From contig JAHLEZ010000036.1 in assembly GCA_020726505.1 (NCBI GenBank), forward strand, positions 1-64,000: a stretch of 64,000 bases of DNA, read 5' to 3'. Shown one piece after another: positions 55,779 through 64,000 of the stretch (position 1 is its first letter; each line of letters opens with the position of its first letter). The position numbers and the translations under genes are program-made. The notes under the pieces were generated by a model. It was given only the letters and a program-made list of their open reading frames with translations. It had not been told where the DNA came from and searched no databases. The DNA comes from Leptodontidium sp. MPI-SDFR-AT-0119 (lineage: Eukaryota > Ascomycota > Leotiomycetes > Helotiales > Leptodontidiaceae).

Positions 55779-57503
55779 CTACAGCCTATACCACGCCTTA
55801 CCCTCCAATACCTCTCTCACGGCGCCATATTCCCTCGCCTCATCCAAACTCAACTTCACAACTTTCTGTATTCCCTTCTCTAGCATCTCATAAGGAGCTG
55901 GAAGAATATACCGATAAACCTCGCAGCCAAGACCAACAACCTCTAATCTGCTCCCTTCTCTTCTCCGAGATTCCCAAGCGTCCCAAGAGGTCTTGAATAA
56001 CGATTCCGCCATCGCGACTTTGGTGCGAGCATCTTCACCTGCAGGTTCAAGACGAGGGATCCCATTCTTAAACGGTCCCTTCTTGACCATCAGAACCCGT
56101 AACTGCTCCATCCTAGGCAAGACATCCGCCCTGAACCTCTCTAAATGGTCCCCCTCTAGACAACAAGCCAGGTATTCCAAGTCCTCACACTTGACTAGAC
56201 TTGGGAGCTGGAGCTCATCATGATCTTTGTCATTCGACGGCGGGAATACATTCGAAATCGACAGCCTCTTCCACTTCGTACTCGTGACACCAACGGGAAA
56301 CTCCCTAAACAGCTCACCATTTCTCGTACCCATCATCTTGAAGACCTTCCCGTCCTCCTCCCCTGGTTCCGCCCAATGCGCGTCCTGAATCTCCAGCTCG
56401 ACCAACTGTCCCGGACTAGCACCCGGGACAAACGACTGAGTGTGGAGATGTTCTATGAAAGCCAATATACGCTCGGTGAGAAGATTGGCCTTCAGATGCA
56501 CGAGATTCGTAAATCCGCATAGCGAAGGAATATCCTCCGTACTCTCCTCAAAAGTATCCGGGTAGACATCATGACCCGTGTAATTCCCGATATACAGGTA
56601 TCGTAAAGCAGACATGTCGGTCAACAAGCTGAAGTCACTAATCTCCAGATCAAAGTTCTGTTGGGGGAGGAAACCGACGCCGAGTTCGAGGGAGGAGAGG
56701 CGGAGCAGTGGCGCGTGGGGAGTGTGGGATTTGCGCGTCCTGGAATAAGACTGGATGAGATTCCATAGTTGTGATTCATGGGGGGCGTCCATTTTGGGTC
56801 CAGAGAGTGATAGGGAGGTTAATGTTGAGGAGGACGAGAGCAGAATGCCTGCTATGAGTGGGTTGGAGACGGCGGAGATTCCTTGCAAGGTGAGTTTCTC
56901 CAGGGAGTGGAAAGACGGGAGAGGCCATCGCGTAAATGAGTCAAGGGAGGTGAGGGTTAGTTCTCGCAGGGTACCGCTTGTAGCGAGAGAATTGAGAATA
57001 GAATCAGGGTCCGGGAAGAGCGCTTGGACATCATAATTGAGATTTTTTATTCTGTACTCGTCGTCAGTAGGTGAGGAACGGGGCAGAGCACGGAATTCAC
57101 ACGTCAGGATTTCCAATTCTGGCATCTTGCGAATGCACTTTTTCAGAATATCGGTTTCGACATCATAATAGACCGTTAAGTCTTCGTCCGAGTCATTCTC
57201 ATCGTCAGTTGAGCCATACCGGCGCGATTCTGGTATCCCAATGGCATAGATATGGGCATAATTGTCGGGATTGACGTTGGCTCCCAAGTATAGCTCTTTG
57301 CAATGCCGGAGATGAGTTTCTGTGTGTAGATTTGCGATATTGGCTAGGACACGCGCGCTACAATCTTCGACACGGATTGAGCGATAGAGTAGTGGGGTGA
57401 AAATCCGATTTAGCGGTTTTGAAACCCGACACAGTGAGGCGAGCGTGTCGTGGCAATGGAGATGCTCGCCCACGATGTTGAATATATCTGCATCCAATCT
57501 CAT
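55779..57503 (-). CDS. F-box protein with LRR-like C-terminal region, 574 aa
   Basis: Single exon. The start at 57503 (MRLDADIFNIVGEHL) is preferred over an in-frame ATG at 57572 because the F-box begins immediately. Residues 1-45 form an F-box-like motif (IFNIVGEHLHCHDTLASLCR, then FTPLLYRSI), which in this class binds Skp1 and links a target to an SCF ubiquitin ligase. An acidic insert (DDENDSDEDL) follows. Then come about 400 residues with regularly spaced Leu-rich segments (LRELTLTSLDSF, LEKLTLQGI, LTSLSLSGP, LSSLELGVGF, LEYLACCLEG), suggesting degenerate leucine-rich repeats that select the substrate. No intron or break is seen. The substrate cannot be predicted. Confidence 0.85.
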   Translation of the reverse strand: MRLDADIFNIVGEHLHCHDTLASLCRVSKPLNRIFTPLLYRSIRVEDCSARVLANIANLHTETHLRHCKELYLGANVNPDNYAHIYAIGIPESRRYGSTDDENDSDEDLTVYYDVETDILKKCIRKMPELEILTCEFRALPRSSPTDDEYRIKNLNYDVQALFPDPDSILNSLATSGTLRELTLTSLDSFTRWPLPSFHSLEKLTLQGISAVSNPLIAGILLSSSSTLTSLSLSGPKMDAPHESQLWNLIQSYSRTRKSHTPHAPLLRLSSLELGVGFLPQQNFDLEISDFSLLTDMSALRYLYIGNYTGHDVYPDTFEESTEDIPSLCGFTNLVHLKANLLTERILAFIEHLHTQSFVPGASPGQLVELEIQDAHWAEPGEEDGKVFKMMGTRNGELFREFPVGVTSTKWKRLSISNVFPPSNDKDHDELQLPSLVKCEDLEYLACCLEGDHLERFRADVLPRMEQLRVLMVKKGPFKNGIPRLEPAGEDARTKVAMAESLFKTSWDAWESRRREGSRLEVVGLGCEVYRYILPAPYEMLEKGIQKVVKLSLDEAREYGAVREVLEGKAWYRL

Positions 57504-57691
57504 TGTAAATGTTCTTTGGATTTTGAGATTCCCCGTCGATTGACAGGAACTCTCTCTTAAAAAGATTACCACTGATTGTGGCTGAGCTTTCGACTGGGTT
57601 TCGGGGATGAGTCACAGCCTTGTTTTCGGATGAACTCGCGGGGTAAAGTATCATCGACCGTATTCTCTCGCCCCAACTTATTACCTTATAT

Positions 57692-57724
57692 TTTTTCTCT
57701 CGTAATATGCAGTCGAGAGAAAAA
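57692..57724. promoter_or_regulatory. Perfect 11-bp inverted repeat upstream of the F-box gene
   Basis: TTTTTCTCTCG (57692-57702) and CGAGAGAAAAA (57714-57724) are separated by 11 bp, about 190 bp upstream of the F-box start. It could be a protein-binding palindrome or a [17 protein letters not shown]; its role is unknown. Confidence 0.5.
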
Positions 57725-58799
57725 GGAGCGAGAGTCTACTATTACTCCACAAATCTGATATAGACCATTGAACAAGTTTTGATATAAGTTTCATCTGCTT
57801 GTTCCACTACTAGTCGAGTCGATCTTGGCAATGCGCAAAGTGATAACAGCGACGAGGAGATCCGCAATAGAAATACCACATCGTGGTCGCGTCTGACCAA
57901 AATTAAAAGGTTGTGGTATCATAACCCAAAGATATCCCACAACAACAAATTCATACCCAGTGTCAACGCCAAGCCTCCCAAAGTCATTGGACTAACTTAC
58001 GTCTTCTGTTAAGACTCGCTATCAAACGAATTATCCTCTTTTTTCCCGCCAGCGCCATTGAGTTGTATATTCGGTGCTTGAATAGGAAGGTAGAGAGAGG
58101 CCAGCCAGGTTCATCCTAAGCGATCACCTCGCTTGTAGTCAACCCGTAGTCCCATACTCAAACAACAACCCAAATCTGCCACTATGACCGCAGCCGCGCG
58201 TGAACTGTCAGGCCCTCAGGATAATCCAAGATCGAGTCGCAGTCGCTTTCGAGTTGCCTTCCTCAACTCTGGCCGTGAGAAGAGTATATACAGCAGGTGC
58301 TCACCAGAGGGTCAGTGCCAGCTACCTCGCCAGCTGCCTATTTCAGGCGCGGTGGGTTGCTCGTAGTCGTCTGCGTAGGCTCGAATCCGGCCTCTCTCAC
58401 GTGTTGCGCATGGGTCTCGTACAACGGCTAAGTTACTCACTACCTGAGCAATAGTGGCAGGCGTGGCTTCTAGAATGAAGATGAAAAGGTGGGTTTTCAA
58501 GACGGAAACATCTCAAATTGATTGGCCGACAACTTTCCCATTGGTTTATTGCCTTAGTGCCTTCCAGATGTTCTTCGTCAGCAAATCGAATGAAGACTCT
58601 CATGACAGCCTTGCAAATTTTCCCGACTAGCTTCTAGTGTCTCAAGCCCTGCTTGTGCCACGAATCGAATGCATCGCGGGATGTCTAATGCGGGAGTCAT
58701 AATCATCAACCTCTTCAACGCTACCCTACACCGCTCATCATCGGACCCCCTCCCCCCCCCCCCCCCCCCCCCCCGATGATATGCAGCTGTAAATGCCAC
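57725..58799. other. Intergenic, no gene supported
   Basis: Ordinary composition. An ATG at 58184 follows a plausible CA-rich leader (CAAACAACAACCC) but opens only 60 codons with no conserved features. It might be a first exon left over from a gene destroyed by the repeats starting at 58800. A C homopolymer lies at 58752-58774. Confidence 0.35.
58752..58774. repeat. Homopolymer C run, 23 nt
   Basis: An uninterrupted 23-C tract preceded by CCCCCT. The complementary G tract could form a G-quadruplex. It lies just before the composition drops to AT-rich repeat. Confidence 0.95.
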
Positions 58800-59159
58800 A
58801 GGGCTTAGTCAAATAAACTTAGCGCACTTATTAGCTTCGAGTCTTTAATGGATAAAGCCTTACTTCTTATAAGAAGTGAAGATATAAAAACTATTAATAT
58901 TATTCGAATCCCTTTACAAGTTAGCGTTTATTTCGTAGCTAGCTTTTTATTACGTAAAGAAGCCGTATTCTAAAATCCGCCATAATAGCACTTCTTATAT
59001 TTAAGGAAGTAGATTATTCGTTTATAAAATGAGAGAGAGAAGCGCAAGGTTATAAAAAGAACAATTAGCGTATATATAAGCATAAGGCAATATCAAACCA
59101 TTTATAATAATAGCAGCTATAAAGAAGGCTGTGCTATATTACGAAGTTAATATATATCC
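58800..59159. other. AT-rich degraded block
   Basis: No gene or terminal repeat recognised; probably mutated transposon sequence flanking the LTR. Confidence 0.4.
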
Positions 59160-59456
59160 TGTGTGAATAATGATATTCACGTAATTAACGGAACTACCTG
59201 AATACGGAGGACGGGCAAAAACAGGGGTTACAGGACGCAGGGAGTGAAAAGGAGTACTCGACGCTAGCTAATTCGGGACTAGCCTACAATAAGAGCCTCT
59301 TATATGGAGCTCTCGTTCATGCCTTGGAGTAGCTCCTTGGACTTGAACAAATACGTGCCTGCAACTTAAGCTTTGCGCCGTGTATATCGGGTCTCACCAC
59401 GATTAACTAAGTTATTACTTATTGCGGGAGTTCTAGGTAACATAGTGCAATCAACA
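59160..59456. repeat. LTR, 297 bp, same family as 2550-2837
   Basis: Runs from TGTGTGAATAATG to CAATCAACA and is less mutated than the copy at 2550. Sequences on both sides differ from those of the other copy, so this is probably a solo LTR. No clear target duplication was found. Confidence 0.7.
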
Positions 59457-60100
59457 AAAATAAAAGTATATTATTAACGAATATTATATTATTCTTTAAT
59501 CTTACGCCAAAGCTAGAGACGTTACTAAAATACTATTATATCTTGTTGTTAATAGTAGTCGTTAAAGTATCTCTTATATATTTAAGAGGTATTAATATTA
59601 AAAACTCGTGGAGTAAATTATTTGGTTGTAACGAAGACCCCTTTATTATTCTTAATAGTTACTTTTCCTTTAGTAATAACTTTATTAACACTATAAATAA
59701 TTATAATTTAAGAGAGTTAGAATCTTTAATTAGTAAGTAAATAAAAAAACAAGGTATTCGAGATTAAATAGTCGTCGCTATAAAATATATAGCTCTTTAT
59801 TAGAATTATAACTGTAAGTATAAGTTATTATAAAGTAACTTTATAAGAAATTTAATAAAGAGTATATATCTTAGTTAAGGATAACTTTAAGAAGCTTAGA
59901 ACTAACTATATTAATATATTTTACGTTTAATTACATAAATTATAATATTACTTTAAAGTACTTTAATATATTCTTTCGACTTCTTTTTTCTTATATACTT
60001 CTCACTTAAGCTCTCTCCCTTTTTCTTTCTTAATGACTATCTAAATTAAATTAGCCTAAAATACGAGCGAAGTAAGGGCTGTCGCTAATCCGGAAACTAT
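59457..60100. other. AT-rich degraded block, no gene
   Basis: Strongly AT-rich. The 65-codon frame at 59543-59740 has no features. Composition rises to normal from about 60100. Confidence 0.4.
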
Positions 60101-61731
60101 GAAATTCTATTAGTTTAAAACTAATTTTTGCTATGCAGCTATTGCTGTTTATATTACCACGTCAATATCTATCCCTCTTGATAACTGTGCTAAAGCTAGT
60201 AAGAAGCTTGAAACCATTCGGTTTCACCACTGCTTTGATTGAGAAATTCGACTGATCGTGAAGGTTACACTAGTGACGTAGACGTAGACGTGAAGGTCCC
60301 TAACGCTATGATTAAAGGTAATGGCTGCTGCAGAGCAAGCTGTATTGATGTATTTACCAGTTGCTCCATGTAGGATGTATCAACAGCCTTGTTTGGAGAA
60401 ACAAAAGCTCTCCTAGTGAGATAGTTCAAAGTTGGTTAACACTATGCCCGTAACATAAGAGAGTTTAAGATAAGCCTTCTAATAATGTATGTTATGGTAC
60501 GAGAAAACTGCCTTGTCGTTGGCAAAGAAGACATACAAGACGGGGGGAGTCGAATGATAATTATATCGTCCGTTGCAGACAACAGAAGGCGGGGGTCATT
60601 TCTTTTTCTTTCGGAAAGGTCTTTTGCCCTTGTTCAACTCTCCTTTCAAAGTTCATGGCGACAAACAATATACTCGAATAAATGGAAATCCTCTCGCAGG
60701 GCCACGAGGTGCAGACAAGAGGATTTACAGCGCAATCCAAGCAAATCTAGTATCACCTCGTCTCATCATAAAACAATGCATGTGAATACTGCACTGTCAG
60801 AGGACATGGTGGGGTCTCGCACGGGACGCACCTTACTTTCCCCCGGGGCAAAACAAGCTTCGACGGGATCTCCTCTGTCTGTGTACTGAGAAATAGCTCA
60901 ATGCTTCTGTCATAACGGAGGGGCCGATAGCCAACGGATCCACGAGAAGCATCACCAGCTGGGGGAGTTGGGCTCATGAGGCTGGCTGAGCTCGGTAATG
61001 GAACACCGTTGATTTGTGCATTGTGGACCTCGTGCACTTGTCTCTCTAAGCGAGACGCATGCGTATTCGCACTACAGTAATACGAGTTGCCCGAAGCGAA
61101 AGTCGAGATATTCCAGGGTGGTCGAATGACAACAACCCCGCAGTCGCTCGTAATTAATCTCCGCACGGGGACAATTCGGCGGGGTAATTCGAAAATCCAA
61201 AAAGAGCGATGAACCGTCGACAGTCTGGTAGCGAGTCTACGGCTGAACCTTGACACGGCCCTTTTGAGCGCTGCGAAAGTCAAGAACTCAGCTGCTTGGA
61301 GGGTTGGGGCTTGGAGGCAGCTGAGGTTTTCGACACCGGCAATATGTAATGGGCGGATTTGAGGGCATCACCAGCATCCGGCTATTCGCTGGCGGCGCAT
61401 GTATGTATTCGCGCGTCTGTTGAGGTGGCCAGCTGCATTCGCAGCGTTGAGCCAAAAATGCAATACTTGTCCCCCGCGTGGCTGGCTGGCGGGCTGGCGG
61501 GCTGGCGGAACAGACAGCATCGACACAGACTTCCGCCACTACTGGATCGTTGCAGATTCCTACTCGTGTTGAGAGCAAACTTCTCGATCAGATGCTCCCA
61601 GCACCGAAGGACGGCTGGATGGGAGAGCGAGGACTATATATTTATGGCAGTAGAGCCGTCGGCGCGTCCAAGAGATGAGTTGGTTCGTGAAACCAATTTG
61701 CACGAAATCCACACCAGCTGGCAGCCATTGA
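60101..61731. other. Intergenic region upstream of the protease gene
   Basis: Normal composition. A minus-strand frame at 60753-61283 (176 codons) is the longest, but it has no recognisable domain, and other frames of similar length overlap it, so it is not called. A GGCTGGCGG-type tandem repeat lies at 61480-61507. Confidence 0.35.
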
Positions 61732-61801
61732 GGATATATATATATATATACATTACACACGGCCGGAAATCACCACCACCACCACCACCACTACTACCAA
61801 C
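61732..61801 (+). promoter_or_regulatory. TA repeat and CAC repeat leader before the protease start
   Basis: ATATATATATATATATA at 61733-61750 could serve as a TATA region. A run of CAC/CCA units (61772-61795) lies in the presumed 5' leader and ends in CCAACATGG, a favourable start context. Confidence 0.5.
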
Positions 61802-63418
61802 ATGGCCAACAATGGCCAAACATCCCAGTTCTGCGGTGTCGTCGCCCCGGCGCCCATGCGCGGCGCCAAGATCGAAGTCTCCCAGGCCAGGGCCAACCGC
61901 AACGTCACATACTCCTGGGGCAGCTTGACGGACGACCTCAGCAACAACACCACCAAGGACGCTATCCGCCGTGCGATGCGTAAGTGGGAGCAGGTCGGAG
62001 CTGGCATCACCTTCACCGAGGCGACGCCTGCCAGCTTTACCATTGAGTGGGTGGACTTCGACACAGACAAGTGCAACACAAAGAAAGACGACGGGGCCAT
62101 TGCCCATGCCTATCCCTTTGGGTCCGAGGCAGCGAACAAGATGCACTTCAAAATCGGCCCTCATTGGGGTGACGGGATCTGGACGGACGTTGAGACGGTG
62201 GCCGTCCATGAGCTGGGCCATGTTCTGGGCTTGAACCATTCCGACGACAAAAATGCAGTCATGTACGGCACGATGAGCGCCTCTCTCAAAAGAGACCTGG
62301 GGGCCGACGACCGCAACGGCCTCTTCAGTCTCTACCCAAGTTGGCGACCTCTCGGTGGCGAGTCGCGAGGGACTCCCACTGTCCTGTCTTCCGAGCCCGG
62401 TCGGACCGACGTCTTCGTCCGCGGTCTCAACAACAGCCGCGTCTATTACAAGTGGCGCGTGGGCATGGAGTGGTTTCCTGCCGGGGACTCGCATGAAGAC
62501 CTGGGCGGAACCATCACGAGCAATATCTCCGCCGTGTCTTGGGGTCCCAAACGCATCGACGTCTTCCACCGGGGTACTGATAAAGCAGTCTGGCACAAGT
62601 CTTGTGACGTCGGGGCCGGCTGGAGCGGCTGGGCTTCGCTCGGTGGAGAGATCGACGGAGACATCTCCGCTGTGTCATGGGCGCCCAACAGACTGGACCT
62701 CTTTGTCAAGGGTGTTGATGCCTTCGTATACTACAAGACATGGGATGGAAATGCCTGGAAGCCATCGCAGACCGGCTGGACCAAGCTCGGCGGCCAGCAA
62801 GTTGGCTGGGGCTCCCCAAAAGCCGTTTGCTGGGGGGCGAATCGGATTGATGTCTTCGTCCGTGGTCCATTATCTATGGGTTCCAGTGGTGGCTCGCATT
62901 CCGACGTGTACCAGAAGACCTGGGACGGAGCATCCTGGCAACCTACGGGTGACACATGGACAAAGCTCGGTGGGAACCCAACTGGGGAAATTTCTGTCGT
63001 CTCGACGGCTCCACACCGGCTGGACCTGTTCGCTAGGGGATCCGACAACTATTTGCTCTCCAAGTCCTGGGACGGATCGAAATGGACTCCAGAGGGCTAC
63101 GTATGGCAAAAACTAACCCAGGGTGGCACTATCAAGTCATCACCGTCAGCCGTTGCTTGGCCTAGTGTAGCAGACTTGATCACAGTTGTGGCCCTTCTAT
63201 CAGACGGCGAAGTAGGGATGAACGATTATAGTGGAGATACCCCCCAATATCCATGGTCGGGATGGAAACATATCAGTCCTTCTCTCTATCCTGGCAAGAA
63301 AGTGAATTCATCGTTGGTAGATAATCCGGTTCTGGTTAGGACTGGGTCGTCGCGAGGTGGGAAAGACTGGTCCATTGCTACTCTCAAGGACGATGCAGGG
63401 CTCTATGTGTATATGTAA
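61802..63418 (+). CDS. Matrixin-like zinc metalloprotease fused to a beta-propeller lectin-like domain, 538 aa
   Basis: Single exon with high GC. Residues about 30-180 form a matrixin/astacin-like catalytic domain. It contains the zinc motif [11 protein letters not shown] (H136, E137, H140, G143, H146) and a following AVMYGTM that fits the Met-turn. Zinc proteases of this clan hydrolyse extracellular proteins. Residues about 183-520 hold roughly six repeats built around DVFVRG/DLFVKG, then YYKTWDG, then W..LGG, then S(A/V)VSW.P.R. This repeat type is known from PLL-like/fucose-lectin-type propellers that bind sugars. The N-terminus ([14 protein letters not shown]) is not a signal peptide and no prodomain with a cysteine switch is evident. 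It may be non-classically secreted or intracellular, or a first exon may be missed. No stop or frameshift is present. Confidence 0.87.
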   Translation: MANNGQTSQFCGVVAPAPMRGAKIEVSQARANRNVTYSWGSLTDDLSNNTTKDAIRRAMRKWEQVGAGITFTEATPASFTIEWVDFDTDKCNTKKDDGAIAHAYPFGSEAANKMHFKIGPHWGDGIWTDVETVAVHELGHVLGLNHSDDKNAVMYGTMSASLKRDLGADDRNGLFSLYPSWRPLGGESRGTPTVLSSEPGRTDVFVRGLNNSRVYYKWRVGMEWFPAGDSHEDLGGTITSNISAVSWGPKRIDVFHRGTDKAVWHKSCDVGAGWSGWASLGGEIDGDISAVSWAPNRLDLFVKGVDAFVYYKTWDGNAWKPSQTGWTKLGGQQVGWGSPKAVCWGANRIDVFVRGPLSMGSSGGSHSDVYQKTWDGASWQPTGDTWTKLGGNPTGEISVVSTAPHRLDLFARGSDNYLLSKSWDGSKWTPEGYVWQKLTQGGTIKSSPSAVAWPSVADLITVVALLSDGEVGMNDYSGDTPQYPWSGWKHISPSLYPGKKVNSSLVDNPVLVRTGSSRGGKDWSIATLKDDAGLYVYM

Positions 63419-64000
63419 GACCTTGAAGAGCCTCTCTTGTGATCAGAGAGTTGGGATAGATCCTTGACCTCCGCTATAGTTATTGGTTCAATTTGCATTT
63501 GTTAGTCAAGGATATCGATTCTTTATATTTGCATCCATCCACATGAGCATTGCCGCTACACGCCAGCTGCAATAGTATAAGGGCATATATGGCAGCAGCG
63601 ATATGCGTTCTCTGTGATGTCGATCGCTGTTTGCGTAAGTGTTATATAAATCTATTTATATTGAACGAGCAGATAGGGACGTTCTTTGGACGTTCTTTGT
63701 CAGTAAGGACCCCTCTGCGACTTCTATGCCTCAGACTGCTGCTGGGTTTTGAGAGAGACTAATTTGATCTTGAAAATCGCCATGGGATCGCCCATTAATT
63801 GAGGGGGTATTCCTTTTTTTTATATGCGAGGCAAGGCAAGGCATTCGCTTTCTCAAACCTGATTGTCCAAGGCAACTTTCCCGACTTTGAAAGTGTGTCG
63901 AAAATCTTTTAGTATCTAACAAGCACTTCATTACAAATTTCAAAAAACAAAATAGACGTTTGAGATTCCAATCTTTGAAGATGAGTTATGCGATGAGGAA
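63419..64000. other. 3' flank of the protease gene, no gene seen
   Basis: Normal composition at first, with a T-rich run near 63815. Two frames of about 70 codons, on opposite strands, overlap and have no features. Confidence 0.4.

Noticed and set aside
56755..57036. Plus-strand frame of 93 codons within the F-box gene
   Set aside because: Antisense shadow without domain similarity.
58184..58454. Short overlapping frames after a plausible leader
   Set aside because: Only 60-84 codons without conserved features or convincing splice extension.
60753..61283. Minus-strand open frame of 176 codons
   Set aside because: No recognisable domain, no clear start context or intron pattern, and overlapping frames of similar quality exist. 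It is the best unclaimed frame in the region and [14 protein letters not shown] could revive it.
61634..62596. Minus-strand open frame of 320 codons opposite the protease gene
   Set aside because: It is a shadow of the GC-rich coding strand; the plus strand carries the zinc motif and the propeller repeats.

Overview
This window looks like a filamentous ascomycete chromosome. Its genes carry short GT-AG introns (43 to 150 nt). Gene families include an AflR-type Zn2Cys6 regulator, a 14-TM-type MFS pump, a HET-domain protein, an F-box protein and a matrixin-type protease. About three quarters of the window is transposon wreckage. That wreckage is AT-rich and full of stops where glutamine codons are expected (CAA/CAG to TAA/TAG), while many CpG sites survive. 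This is the pattern of repeat-induced point mutation (RIP), CpA to TpA. No species is assigned.

Layout. 1-2.0 kb is a degraded Fot1/pogo transposase on the minus strand. 2.55-2.84 kb is an LTR, followed by unidentified degraded sequence. 5594-12458 is a complete but dead Ty3/gypsy chromovirus with two 302-bp LTRs. 15.2-21 kb and 21.5-32.5 kb are two degraded Helitron RepHel copies, both on minus. Copy A is interrupted by an 881-bp TRIM-like element. Copy B is interrupted by a GC-rich MITE, by an intact 4.4-kb DNA transposon with an apparently full-length spliced transposase gene, and by a 1.5-kb TRIM-like element.

33.9-38.9 kb is a normal-composition gene island. An AflR-like regulator (minus, with one apparent frameshift) faces away from an MFS transporter (plus) across a 1.4-kb intergenic region. 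39.5-44.1 kb is degraded LTR and MITE sequence. 44.4-46.4 kb is a HET-domain gene (minus). 46.8-51.4 kb is a nest: a Tc1/mariner-like transposase fragment split by a hAT element with a perfect 8-bp target duplication, then cut off by a copia LTR. 52.3-55.6 kb is AT-rich, with MITEs and a roughly 166-bp ATT microsatellite. 55.8-57.5 kb is an F-box/LRR-like gene (minus). 58.8-60.1 kb is degraded sequence with another LTR. 61.8-63.4 kb encodes a matrixin-like zinc protease joined to a predicted beta-propeller lectin-like domain.

The most unusual signal is inside the intact transposase gene: two of its five introns are both exactly 48 nt, both phase 0, and share 33 identical consecutive bases. 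That suggests intron copying within one transposon gene. The regulator-pump pair could be the remnant of a secondary-metabolite locus, but no biosynthetic enzyme is visible here.
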